Below the pieces are notes generated by a model. The model saw only the letters and a program-made list of their open reading frames with translations, had not been told where the DNA came from and did not search any database. This document shows positions 7,545 to 15,824 of a stretch of 64,000 nt of DNA, piece after piece. Positions within the stretch are counted from its first letter, which is position 1. Each line of letters opens with the position of its first letter. Origin of the DNA: Dactylosporangium sp040689395 (GTDB lineage Bacteria > Actinomycetota > Actinomycetes > Mycobacteriales > Micromonosporaceae); NCBI RefSeq assembly GCF_040689395.1, contig NZ_JBFAZX010000003.1, positions 1-64,000 on the forward strand. The letters run 5' to 3'. The position numbers and the translations under genes were made by a program.

Positions 7545-8490
7545 AGACCTGCACCTGACCGTCGGCGGGGATCTGGAGGCGGTACGCCAGGTCTCCCTCA
7601 CCGTCGGCCGGGGCGAGTCGCTCGGCCTCGTCGGCGAGTCGGGCTCCGGCAAGACCCTCACCTGCCGGGCCGTGCTCGGCGTGCTCCCGCCCGGCGTCGC
7701 CGTCTCCCGCGGCCGGATCGCGCTCGGCGACACCGACCTGACCGCACTGGACCGCCGGGGCTGGGACCGCGTCCGCGGCAACCGGATCGCCGCGGTCTTC
7801 CAGGACCCGGCCTCGTACCTCAACCCCTCGCTGACCGTCGGCCGCCAGCTCGCCGAGCAGCTGCGCCTCAAGCGTGGCCTGCCCCGCGGCGAGACCCGCG
7901 CCGCCGCCGTCGCGCTGCTTGAGGCGATGGGCATCCGCCGTGCCCCGGCCGTCTTCGACCAGTACCCGCACGAGCTGTCCGGCGGCATGCTGCAGCGCAC
8001 CCTCATCGCCATCGCCGTCGCCGGGCGGCCCGACCTGCTCGTCGCCGACGAGGCCACCACCGCGCTCGACCCGGCCGTGCAGGCCGAGGTGCTCGACCTG
8101 CTACGGCAGCTGCGCGAGGAGCGCGGCCTGGCCCTGCTGCTGGTCAGCCACGACCTCGCCGTCGTCGCCGAGGTCTGCGACCGGGTCGCGGTCTTCTACG
8201 CCGGCGAGATCGTCGAGCACGGCCCGACCGACGAGGTCATCGCCAACCCCCGGCACCCGTACACCGAGGCGCTGCTGCGCGTCGCGTCCCTGGGCGACTG
8301 GCGCCGCCGTGACCTGGAGGTGATTCCCGGCCGCCCGCCCGAGCTCGGCGCCTTCTCCACCGGCTGCCGCTTCGCCGAGCGCTGCGCACACTTCACCGAG
8401 CGGTGCGGCACGCCGGTGCCACTGTCCACCGTGGACGGCCGGACCGTGCGCTGCCACCGGGCCGCCGAGCTGGCACTGGTGGGCGCATGA
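7531..8490 (+). CDS. ABC transporter ATPase, DppD/OppD type
   Basis: 319 residues. Walker A GESGSGKT near residue 36, Q-loop FQDPASYLNP, signature ELSGGMLQR, Walker B LLVADEATTALD and H-loop LLVSHD are all present, so it should hydrolyse ATP. The C-terminal oligopeptide-transporter extension (NPRHPYTEALL, then CRFAERCAHFTERC with four cysteines in the CxxxxxC arrangement) resembles the region that in some OppD/DppD proteins binds an Fe-S cluster. The GTG start follows AGGGGGAC and lies inside the permease gene. Partner of the next ATPase. Confidence 0.88.
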   Translation: MLRVEDLHLTVGGDLEAVRQVSLTVGRGESLGLVGESGSGKTLTCRAVLGVLPPGVAVSRGRIALGDTDLTALDRRGWDRVRGNRIAAVFQDPASYLNPSLTVGRQLAEQLRLKRGLPRGETRAAAVALLEAMGIRRAPAVFDQYPHELSGGMLQRTLIAIAVAGRPDLLVADEATTALDPAVQAEVLDLLRQLREERGLALLLVSHDLAVVAEVCDRVAVFYAGEIVEHGPTDEVIANPRHPYTEALLRVASLGDWRRRDLEVIPGRPPELGAFSTGCRFAERCAHFTERCGTPVPLSTVDGRTVRCHRAAELALVGA

Positions 8491-9473
8491 ACGCGCTGCT
8501 GGACATTCAGGACCTGACCGTCGAGTACGACCGGCACCGGGTGCTCGACGGGGTGAGCCTGGCCGTGCGTGCCGGCGAGATCCTCGGCATCATCGGCGAG
8601 ACCGGGTCCGGCAAGACCACGCTCGCCCGCGCCGTGGCCGGGCTCGCTCCCGTGCGCGGCGGCCGGATCGCCTTCGACGGCGCCGAACTCACCGCCCTGC
8701 GTGGCCGGGCCCTGCGCGCGTGGCGGCGCACCGGGGCGCTGCAGTACATCTTCCAGGACCCGCTGCGCGCCCTCGACCCGCAGCACACCGTGGCGGCCGC
8801 GGTGGGGGAGGGCCTCGCTGTCGCCGGTGGACGGCGCCCGGGCGAGATCGCCGAGCAGGTCGCCGCCGCGCTGACCCGCGTCGGCCTCGACCCGGCCCTC
8901 GCGTCGCGCCGGCCCGGCGAGATCTCCGGTGGCCAGCGCCAGCGTGTCCTGCTCGCCCGCGCCTTGGCCGTCGGTCCCCGGCTGCTGCTGTGCGACGAGC
9001 CGGTCTCGGCGCTGGACGCCTCCAACCGCAACCACGTCCTGCGGCTGCTCGCCGGCCTGCGCAACACCGCCGGCGTGAGCGTCGTGGTCATCACGCACGA
9101 CCTGAGCTCCCTCGCGGGCATCGCCGACCGGGTCGCCGTGCTCTACGGCGGCCGCCTCGTCGAGCACGGCCCGATCCAGGACGTGCTCACCGCGCCGCGC
9201 CATCCGTACACGGCGCTGCTGGCCGCCTCCTCGCCCAGCGTGCGCCGCGAGCACCCGGTCCCGGCCGCCCGGCTGCGCGGCACCGGCGACGGCATGACGC
9301 ACCCCGGCGGGTGCGTGTACGCGGTCAGGTGCCCCTTCGCCACCGCCGAGTGCGCCACCGCGCCGGAACTGTCGAGTGTGGACGGTGACCGCGCGGTCGC
9401 CTGCCATCACGCCGGCACCTGGCGGGCTCGCCTCGGCGCCGGCGCGGGCGACCTGGCGGAGGTTCCGGCATGA
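8487..9473 (+). CDS. ABC transporter ATPase, DppF/OppF type
   Basis: 328 residues. Walker A GETGSGKT, Q-loop FQDPLRALDP, signature EISGGQRQR, Walker B LLLCDEPVSALD and H-loop VVITHD are intact. The C-terminal tail has CVYAVRCPFATAEC, again the OppF-type cysteine cluster. It completes the two-ATPase, two-permease importer. The ATG overlaps the previous stop codon by four bases and its own stop overlaps the acyl-CoA-dehydrogenase-like gene in the same way. Confidence 0.88.
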   Translation: MNALLDIQDLTVEYDRHRVLDGVSLAVRAGEILGIIGETGSGKTTLARAVAGLAPVRGGRIAFDGAELTALRGRALRAWRRTGALQYIFQDPLRALDPQHTVAAAVGEGLAVAGGRRPGEIAEQVAAALTRVGLDPALASRRPGEISGGQRQRVLLARALAVGPRLLLCDEPVSALDASNRNHVLRLLAGLRNTAGVSVVVITHDLSSLAGIADRVAVLYGGRLVEHGPIQDVLTAPRHPYTALLAASSPSVRREHPVPAARLRGTGDGMTHPGGCVYAVRCPFATAECATAPELSSVDGDRAVACHHAGTWRARLGAGAGDLAEVPA

Positions 9474-10609
9474 CCGACCTTGCCGCCATCACCGCACAGC
9501 TCGCGGCGCGCGCCGAGGAGCACGACCGCGAGGCCACCTTCCCGCACGAGGGCGTCGCGCTCGTGCACCAGCACGGCCTGCTCACCGAGACCGTCGCCGC
9601 CCGCTACGGCGGGCCGGGTGCCGGGCTCGGCCGTACCGTCGAAATCCTCACGGCGCTGGGGGCCGGCGACCCGGCCGTCGCGCTCGTCACGGCGATGACC
9701 CTGTTCAACCACGCCGGGCAGGCGCTCGCGCCGACCTGGCCGGCGCCGTACTACCAGCGGGTGCTGGCCGAGTCGGCGGCCGCGCCGACCCTCATCAACG
9801 CGCTGCGGGTCGAGCCCGAGCTCGGCAGCCCGGCCCGGGGCGGGCTGCCGGCCACCGTCGCCAGGCGTGTCGCCGACGGCTGGTCGCTCTCCGGTCGCAA
9901 GATCTTCTCCACCGGCGGGGAGGCGCTCGCCTGGATGCTGGTCTGGGCGCGCACCGACGAGGACGAGCCGCGCGTCGGGTCGTTCCTGGTCCGCGGCGGC
10001 AGCCCCGGGCTGCGCATCGAGCGCACGTGGGATCACCTGGGCCTGCGCGCCAGCCGCAGCGACGACGTGGTCCTCGACGACGTCCGGGTGCCGGTCGACG
10101 CCACGATCGACCTCGCTGTGCCGGTGCCCGACGCCCGCGGCGCCACGCTGTTCGCGTGGAACTGCCTCGGTCTCACCGCGATGTACCTCGGCGTCGCGAA
10201 CGCCGCCCGCGACTGGCTCGTGCGCTTCCTGCACGAGCGGGTTCCCACCTCGCTCGGCCGGCCGCTGGCCACGCTGCCGCGGTTCGAGGCCGCGGTCGGC
10301 GAGATCGAGGCCCGGCTCGCCTCGGCCGCGGTGCTCGTGCGAGCCCTCGCCGGCGGTGTCGACGCCGGCGACCCCGAGGCGATCCGCCGGGCCCCCGTCG
10401 GCAAGCTGATCGGCACCCGGGCCGCGATCGAGTCCGTCCAGGACGCCGTCGCGCTCGTCGGCAACAACGCCCTCAACCGGCGCAACCCCCTCGAACGGCA
10501 CCTGCGCGACGTGCTCTGCGCCCGCATCCACACACCGCAGGACGACACCATCCTGACCGCGGCCGGTAAGGCCGCGTTGTCCCGGTTCGGAAAGGAATGC
10601 AACCCATGA
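9470..10609 (+). CDS. Acyl-CoA-dehydrogenase-fold flavoprotein (SfnB/DszC-like)
   Basis: 379 residues with the acyl-CoA dehydrogenase fold: helical N-domain, middle beta domain (GWSLSGRKIFSTGGEALAWMLVWART, then TWDHLGLRASRSDDVVLDDV) and a helical C-domain containing GNNALNRRNPLERHLRDVLCARIHTP. The SfnB/DszC branch does not dehydrogenate acyl-CoA but uses reduced flavin and oxygen on sulfur compounds. The catalytic Glu of true dehydrogenases is not apparent. Its place between a transporter and an SsuD-like monooxygenase behind a cysteine leader peptide supports desulfurisation of an imported compound. Confidence 0.8.
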   Translation: MTDLAAITAQLAARAEEHDREATFPHEGVALVHQHGLLTETVAARYGGPGAGLGRTVEILTALGAGDPAVALVTAMTLFNHAGQALAPTWPAPYYQRVLAESAAAPTLINALRVEPELGSPARGGLPATVARRVADGWSLSGRKIFSTGGEALAWMLVWARTDEDEPRVGSFLVRGGSPGLRIERTWDHLGLRASRSDDVVLDDVRVPVDATIDLAVPVPDARGATLFAWNCLGLTAMYLGVANAARDWLVRFLHERVPTSLGRPLATLPRFEAAVGEIEARLASAAVLVRALAGGVDAGDPEAIRRAPVGKLIGTRAAIESVQDAVALVGNNALNRRNPLERHLRDVLCARIHTPQDDTILTAAGKAALSRFGKECNP

Positions 10610-11754
10610 CCTCGGTCGAGTTCATCGGCATGATCGGCACGCAGCACGCCTCCGAGATCCACGCGCCGAGCGGGCCGGTCGTCGACCCGGCGTACACCCG
10701 TCGCTTCGCCCGCGCCCACGAGGACGCGGGCTTCGACCGGATCCTCATCGGATACGGCTCGGGCTGGCCCGAGGGCGGCCAGGTCGCCGCCCACGTGGCC
10801 GCCCACACCGAGCGGCTCGGCCTGCTCGTCGCGCACCGCCCCGGCTTCGTCGCGCCCACCCTCGCCGCGCGCACGTTCGCGACCCTGGACCAGTTCAGCG
10901 GCGGCCGGGTCGCGGTGCACGTCATCACCGGCGGCATTGACCACGAGCAGCGGCGCGACGGCGATTACCTGGGCAAGGACGAGCGCTACGCGCGCACCGA
11001 CGAGTACCTGGAGATCCTGCGCCGCGCCTGGTCCTCGCCCGAGTCGTTCGACTACGAGGGCAAGTACTACCGCTTCGCGGACTTCTCCGCCCACGTCCAG
11101 CCGGCGCACCGGATCCCGCTGTACTTCGGCGGCTCCTCCGAGGCGGCATACCGGGTCGGCGGCAAGCACGCGGACACCTTCGCGCTGTGGGGCGAGCCGC
11201 TGAAGGAGACCGCCGAGCAGATCGCCTCGGTCCGCGCGGCCGCGGTCGCCGCCGGCCGGACCGACGAGCCCGGCATCAGCGTCTCGTTCCGCCCGATCCT
11301 CGGCCCGACCGAGGAGCTCGCGTGGGAGCGCGCGCACGCGATCCTCGACACCATCACGACCGGCTACACCAACTCGCCGAAGGGGTCCTGGGGCACCGAC
11401 GGCCCCCCGCAGAACGTCGGCTCGCAGCGCCTGCTGGCCGCCGCCGCGAAGGGCGACCTGCACGACCGTGCACTGTGGACGGCCACGGCGAAGGCGTCGG
11501 GGGCGGTCGGCAACTCGACCGCGCTCGTCGGCACCCCAGAAACCGTCGCGCAGGCCCTCCTGGACTACGTCGACATCGGCGTGACGACCCTGCTGATCCG
11601 CGGCTACGACCCGCTCGACGACGCCATCGACTACGGCCGCCATCTGCTCCCGCTGGTACGCCAGGAGCTCGCCCGCCGCGCCGCCTCGTCCACGCCGGCC
11701 TTGTCCACGGCGTCCTCGTCCAGCGCTGAGCCGGTCGCGGCGGGTGCCCGGTGA
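10606..11754 (+). CDS. LLM-class FMN-dependent monooxygenase (alkanesulfonate monooxygenase SsuD-like)
   Basis: 382 residues, TIM-barrel luciferase-like fold. Segments VAVHVITGGIDHEQRRDGDYLGKDERYARTDEY (split across residues ~105-137), YYRFADFSAHVQPAHRIPLYFGGSS and VGKHADTFALWGEPL are typical of the SsuD group, which cleaves C-S bonds of sulfonates with FMNH2 and O2 to give an aldehyde and sulfite. No flavin reductase is encoded next to it, so reduced flavin must come from elsewhere. ATG preceded by GGAAAGGAA and overlapping the previous stop. The exact substrate is unknown. Confidence 0.83.
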   Translation: MTSVEFIGMIGTQHASEIHAPSGPVVDPAYTRRFARAHEDAGFDRILIGYGSGWPEGGQVAAHVAAHTERLGLLVAHRPGFVAPTLAARTFATLDQFSGGRVAVHVITGGIDHEQRRDGDYLGKDERYARTDEYLEILRRAWSSPESFDYEGKYYRFADFSAHVQPAHRIPLYFGGSSEAAYRVGGKHADTFALWGEPLKETAEQIASVRAAAVAAGRTDEPGISVSFRPILGPTEELAWERAHAILDTITTGYTNSPKGSWGTDGPPQNVGSQRLLAAAAKGDLHDRALWTATAKASGAVGNSTALVGTPETVAQALLDYVDIGVTTLLIRGYDPLDDAIDYGRHLLPLVRQELARRAASSTPALSTASSSSAEPVAAGAR

Positions 11755-12605
11755 CCGCCTCCACCAGCGCGTCCGCCGGCACCGCTGCCAGCGCCTCGAT
11801 CGGAGCGCCCGTCGTCGCCGGCGCCCGCTGGGACCCGCCGGCCGCGATCGCCGTGCGCGGCACCGTCCTGCTGTTACCCGGTCGCGGCGAGCACGCCGGG
11901 GTGTACGACCGCTTCGGCCGCCGCCTCGCCGCCGACGGCTACGCGGTGCGCTCGGCCACCCCGGAGACGGTGACCGCCGTCGCCGCGGACGCGGTCGCCC
12001 CGCTCGTGCTGGCCGGCTCCGACACCGGCGCCCTGTACGCCCTGGCCCTCGCCGCGACAGTCCCAGCCGCTGGCGTGATCGCGGCCGGCGTGCCATGGGC
12101 CCAGCCCGCCCAGGACCCGGCCGCCCAGGACCCGGCCGCCCAGGACCCGGCCGCCCAGGACCCGGCCGTCCTGGATCAGGGCGTTCCGGATCGGGGCGTT
12201 CTTGAGCGAGAGGTCCTGGATCGGGGCTTTCTCGACTGGGGCGACGAGCTGGAGGCCCGCAGTGCCTGCCCCACCCACCGGGCCCGGCTGGAGGCCGACG
12301 GCGGCTTTCAGCGCGGCACCCTCGCGGAGCCGGTGCCGCAGGCGCTCGTCGAGGCGGTCGACCCGGCCGCGATCGCCCTGCCCGTCCTGCTCGTGCACGG
12401 CGGGGCCGACCTGGTCGCGCCGCTCAGCGGTGCGCGGGAGCTGGCCGCCCGGCTGGCCCGGGCCGAGCTGGCCACCGTGCGCGACGGCCGGCACGACGCG
12501 CTCAACGACAGCACCCACCGCACCGTGGCCGCCCACGTCGTGCAATGGCTGGAACGCCTGCGCGCCGACCCGGCGACCGTCGCCGCGATCCTCACCGTCT
12601 CGTAA
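11751..12605 (+). CDS. Alpha/beta hydrolase with an expanded low-complexity insert
   Basis: 284 residues. TVLLLPGRGEHAGVYDRFGRRLA is the first strand and oxyanion region; the nucleophile elbow reads LAGSDTGA (small-x-Ser-x-small); a late Asp (HGGADLVAPL) and His (DGRHDALNDS) complete a plausible triad. The lid region near residue 120-165 contains a pentapeptide-period tandem repeat, described separately, so its length is unusual. It is the last gene of the sulfur operon, starting in an ATGA-type overlap with the monooxygenase gene, and may process the organic product or an ester form of the substrate. Confidence 0.75.
   Translation: MTASTSASAGTAASASIGAPVVAGARWDPPAAIAVRGTVLLLPGRGEHAGVYDRFGRRLAADGYAVRSATPETVTAVAADAVAPLVLAGSDTGALYALALAATVPAAGVIAAGVPWAQPAQDPAAQDPAAQDPAAQDPAVLDQGVPDRGVLEREVLDRGFLDWGDELEARSACPTHRARLEADGGFQRGTLAEPVPQALVEAVDPAAIALPVLLVHGGADLVAPLSGARELAARLARAELATVRDGRHDALNDSTHRTVAAHVVQWLERLRADPATVAAILTVS
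12108..12242 (+). repeat. 15-bp tandem repeat inside the hydrolase gene
   Basis: Four exact copies of GCCCAGGACCCGGCC (12108-12167) encode AQDPA four times. The same 5-residue period continues in decayed form as VLDQG, VPDRG, VLERE, VLDRG, FLDWG, so about nine units can be traced. Exact identity of the first four copies suggests recent slippage expansion. Confidence 0.85.
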
Positions 12606-12619
12606 ACGGGGTAGCCGAC

Positions 12620-12649
12620 GGGTGGCGGCCGGACGCCTGGTCGCCACCC
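12620..12649 (+). terminator. Hairpin terminator of the sulfur operon
   Basis: GGGTGGCG (12620-12627) pairs perfectly with CGCCACCC (12642-12649) around a 14-base loop, and the hairpin is followed by GCCGGTTTC. It starts 15 bases after the hydrolase stop codon. Confidence 0.5.
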
Positions 12650-12716
12650 GCCGGTTTCGGGGTTGGTGTCGTTCCCTGGGCCCGTCGGCGTCGGGCCCGG
12701 GGCACTGCGCCCCATC

Positions 12717-12747
12717 CGCGCCCGGCCGTCGGCGGCGACCGGGCGCG
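12717..12747 (-). terminator. Hairpin downstream of the glycoside hydrolase gene
   Basis: CGCGCCCGG (12717-12725) and CCGGGCGCG (12739-12747) form a 9-bp stem with a 13-base loop, ending seven bases beyond the minus-strand stop codon at 12754. It probably terminates the glycoside hydrolase transcript, giving back-to-back terminators with the hairpin at 12620. Confidence 0.5.
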
Positions 12748-12753
12748 GACGTC

Positions 12754-14724
12754 TCAGCCGTTGTAGACGCGGAACTCCGAGCACTGGCCGGCCGGCCAGC
12801 CGGTGTTCGCCGTGAAGGTCAGCCGCAGGTAGCGGGCCGTGGCCGCGGACGGGAAGGTGATCGTCGCGGTGTTGCCCGTCGCCGGGTTGAAGGTGTACGC
12901 GGCCGACGCCACGATCGTGGTGAACGTCCCGCCGTCCGTGCTCCCGCTGACCGAGAGGGTCTGCGTGCGGGTGGCCCAGGACGACTGCGGCGGCAGGGTC
13001 AGCACGACACGGCGCGTCGCCGTCGCGGCGCCCAGGTCGACCTGCAGCCACTGCGGCCACGCGTTGTTGGCGCTCTCCCAGTAGGTGCCGGTGTTGCCGT
13101 CGACGACGTTGCCGCTGCCGTACGTCTGCGTGTGGCTGCTCTCGGACGTCGGGCGGCCGGCGGCGAGGTTGGTGTTGTTGTCCGGCGGCGTGGCCGTGGT
13201 CGCGGTGACGGCGTTGGAGGCGCCGGAGGCGTTGCCGGCCGCGTCGAAGGCGGCGACCGTGAACGTGTACGCGGTCGAGGCCGTCAGGCCGGTGACGGTG
13301 AAGGCCAGCGTCGTGGTGGTACCGATGACCGTGCTCGTGGAGCCCGACAACCGCGAGACGCGGTATCCGGCGACCCCGACGTTGTCCGTGGAGGCGTTCC
13401 AGGCGAGCGCGACCGTCGTGTCCGTGGTGCCCGTGACGCGCAGGTTGCCGGGCACGGACGGAGGGGTCTGGTCGGGGCCGGTGGGGAAGGGCACCGTGAA
13501 CCGGGTCTCGGTGAGCGCGATCTGGCCCTTGAGCATCCGGCCGCCGTCGTTGGTCAGGCGCAGGTAGTAGTCGGACGAGCACGGGGTGCCGTCCTCGTCG
13601 AGGGCGCGCATCCCGGAGTTGGTGGGCTGCCAGGCCGCGCTCTCGGCGGTCTTGGCGATCTGGTTGCCCTCGTTGAACTCGTCGAACATCGAGATGTAGG
13701 CGCTCTGCACGCCGGCGCGGGTGTGGTTGTAGAACTGCCGCCACATCAGCTCGCCGTGGCGGCGGTGGCCGGAGGCGAGGTCGCCGGGGATCACGCATGG
13801 CTGGTAGTCGATCCCGCGGGCGTTGAGATCGGCGAGGTCGCCCAGCACGCGGTTGGTGTAGAACCAGTCGGCGCCGGCGTTGTCGCTGATGCGGCCGACC
13901 ATCCACGGCGAGATCATGTTGAAGGCGTGGTACACGTCGATGAACCCGGCCCGCGAGTCGTCCGTGCCCAGGCGCCAGTGGGTGGGCACGCCGCCGATCA
14001 CGTAGCAGCCCTGCGCCTTGAACCAGTTGATCACGTCGAGGCACGCGGCCGGCGCGAACGGGCGGCCGTCGTCGTTGAACCCGAAGCCCCAGATGCACAC
14101 GACGGGCTTTCCGTTCTGCCTGGCGTACGCCGAGGAGGCCGTGTGGGCGGACATCTTGTTCGTCCAGTCGGCCTTGATCTCGTTCTGCATGGTCAGCCAC
14201 CAGGTGACGTCGTACATGATGTAGAACTTGCGGCCGTTGGCCTCGGCCGCCTGCCGCACCTTTTGGGCCATCGCGTCGCGGGTCGCGCCCTCGCCCCCGT
14301 TCGGGTTGAAGCGCTGCAGCGCGGCCGTGTCGCATCCGTTCTCCCGCATCCAGCGGAAGTGCGTGTCGACCGTCTGCTGGTCGTACGACGAGAACAGGTT
14401 CGCCGGCTGGCCGTTGCCGAGGTTGGCGAAGTTGGTGCGGTACCCCTTGGTGAAGTCGCGCATGTCGGGCCAGCAGGTGATCGAACACGCGCCCGGGGCG
14501 GGGCTCTGCGACCAGTTCGGGCTGTAGTGCCACCAGCCGTTGATCGGGGCGCCGTCGCCGATGCAGGCGAACCAGCCCTGGTAGCCGACGGTGACCTTGC
14601 CGACGACGTCCCCGGGCGGGCTGGCGGCGAACGCGGTGCCGGCGCCGGCCGAGCCGAGCGGCAGCGCGCCGACGGCGGCACCGGCGAGCGAGGTGGCGAT
14701 GACGGAGCGGCGGGAAACTCCCAT
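12754..14724 (-). CDS. Secreted glycoside hydrolase family 71/99-like protein with FnIII and C-terminal binding module
   Basis: 656 residues. Tat signal MGVSRRSVIATSLAGAA... ending AFA-A (about 34 residues). The catalytic part (about 40-415) starts KVTVGYQGWFACIGDG and contains HFRWMRENGCDTAALQRF, FYIMYDVTWW and SAYISMFDEFNEG; this layout is that of GH71/GH99-like endo-acting alpha-glycosidases. A fibronectin type III domain (about 425-510, PPSVPGNLRVTG to AGNASGASNAV) links to an F5/8-type-C / CBM32-like module (about 525-656, GNVVDGNTGTYWESA, WLQVDLG). Acts outside the cell on polysaccharide, possibly fungal alpha-glucan or mannan. ATG follows AGGAG at 5 bases. Stands alone with its own terminator. 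Confidence 0.85.
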   Translation of the reverse strand: MGVSRRSVIATSLAGAAVGALPLGSAGAGTAFAASPPGDVVGKVTVGYQGWFACIGDGAPINGWWHYSPNWSQSPAPGACSITCWPDMRDFTKGYRTNFANLGNGQPANLFSSYDQQTVDTHFRWMRENGCDTAALQRFNPNGGEGATRDAMAQKVRQAAEANGRKFYIMYDVTWWLTMQNEIKADWTNKMSAHTASSAYARQNGKPVVCIWGFGFNDDGRPFAPAACLDVINWFKAQGCYVIGGVPTHWRLGTDDSRAGFIDVYHAFNMISPWMVGRISDNAGADWFYTNRVLGDLADLNARGIDYQPCVIPGDLASGHRRHGELMWRQFYNHTRAGVQSAYISMFDEFNEGNQIAKTAESAAWQPTNSGMRALDEDGTPCSSDYYLRLTNDGGRMLKGQIALTETRFTVPFPTGPDQTPPSVPGNLRVTGTTDTTVALAWNASTDNVGVAGYRVSRLSGSTSTVIGTTTTLAFTVTGLTASTAYTFTVAAFDAAGNASGASNAVTATTATPPDNNTNLAAGRPTSESSHTQTYGSGNVVDGNTGTYWESANNAWPQWLQVDLGAATATRRVVLTLPPQSSWATRTQTLSVSGSTDGGTFTTIVASAAYTFNPATGNTATITFPSAATARYLRLTFTANTGWPAGQCSEFRVYNG

Positions 14725-15140
14725 GTGGACTCCTCGGGGTGTCGCCCCGGCCGGTACTGCAACGCGCCGCGCCCCCGGCAGGGTGGGGTAACCGGACCCG
14801 ATGGCGGTCGGGCCGGCGGCCGGTGCGCGTCGTCTGGGATCCGGTTCGGGGCATGGCGTGGGCAACGGGCCGGGCGGGGCCCGCACACCGGCACTGAGCA
14901 GCCCACGCGTGCGAACGCGAGGTTGGCGGTGCTGACCATATGTCGGCTTCTGGCACGGAATCCTGCCAGCACCAGCGCTCCCAGCGCAAGACTTCGATGT
15001 TCTGATCGCAACTTCGCGACGAGCTTCTGTCGCATTGGACGTTTGTCCATGACGATCCGCACCGTCGGGGCGGTCGTTCGACACGGGTTTGCGCGCCGCA
15101 CCGGCTACCGCTCGGACGCCCGGCGTGCGCCGGCACCGGA
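14725..15140. other. 416-bp intergenic region upstream of the glycoside hydrolase
   Basis: No gene is supported. It lies between the glycoside hydrolase start and the end of the response regulator gene and should hold the hydrolase promoter. One imperfect palindrome, CATTGGAC-GTTT-GTCCATG (15033-15051), stands out and could be an operator, though it is about 310 bases from the hydrolase start. Confidence 0.35.
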
Positions 15141-15824
15141 TTAGCCCTCCGGCGAAGTACGGCTGTCCGGCGTCGCTGTCCGACCGGCCTGATTGAGATA
15201 CGCCAGCACCGCCAGCACCCGCCGATGACCCTCGTCCGACATCGGCAGCCCCAGCTTGTTCATGATCGAGCTGACGTGCGCCTCCACCGTCCGGTCGGCG
15301 AGCCAGAGCCGGCGAGCGATGCCGATGTTGGTCAGGCCCTCGGCCATGAGGGCCAGCACGTCGTGCTCACGCCCGGTGAGCGAGGCGAGCAGCCGGTCGC
15401 CCTGCTGCCCGCCGACGAGCCGGCGCACCACCTCAGGGTCGAGGGCGGAGCCGCCGGCGCCGATCCTGCGTATCGCGTCGAGGAAGTCGTCGACGTCGAG
15501 CACCCGGTCCTTGAGGAGATAGCCGAACCCGCCGTGCGTGACGAGTTCGACCGAGTGCCGGGTCTCGATGTGCTGGGAGAGCAGGACGATACCGCAACGA
15601 GGCTGGGTCGTGCGGATCTGCCGGGCCGCGCGCGCACCGTCGTCGGTGCCGTCGGGAGGCATCCGGATGTCGATGACCGCGAGATCGGGCCGCGCCCGCT
15701 CGACCGCCCGCAGCAGGGACGGGGCATCGTGGGCCTTCTCCACCACCTCGTGTCCCGCATCGGCCAGCAGGCGGGCCAGTCCCTCGCGAAAGAGCGCGGA
15801 ATCCTCACCGATCACGATTCGCAC
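15141..15824 (-). CDS. NarL/FixJ-family response regulator
   Basis: 227 residues. Receiver domain with the acidic pair in GEDSALFREG, phospho-acceptor Asp52 in LAVIDIRMPP and Lys in GYLLKDRV; a C-terminal LuxR-type helix-turn-helix reads LTGREHDVLALMAEGLTNIGIARRL (split at residue ~150-175). The GTG start gives the normal VRIVIGEDSA opening and overlaps the kinase gene by 13 bases, so the two are co-translated. Target genes are unknown; nearest candidates are the divergently placed membrane protein genes or the glycoside hydrolase. Confidence 0.9.
   Translation of the reverse strand: MRIVIGEDSALFREGLARLLADAGHEVVEKAHDAPSLLRAVERARPDLAVIDIRMPPDGTDDGARAARQIRTTQPRCGIVLLSQHIETRHSVELVTHGGFGYLLKDRVLDVDDFLDAIRRIGAGGSALDPEVVRRLVGGQQGDRLLASLTGREHDVLALMAEGLTNIGIARRLWLADRTVEAHVSSIMNKLGLPMSDEGHRRVLAVLAYLNQAGRTATPDSRTSPEG

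Noticed and set aside
12108..12167. Tandem 15-bp units considered as a CRISPR or regulatory array
   Set aside because: Units are contiguous without spacers and are in frame with the hydrolase protein.
12202..15144. Long plus-strand open frame (about 980 codons) opposite the glycoside hydrolase
   Set aside because: Its composition is typical of antisense reading and the minus strand carries a clear signal peptide and domains.
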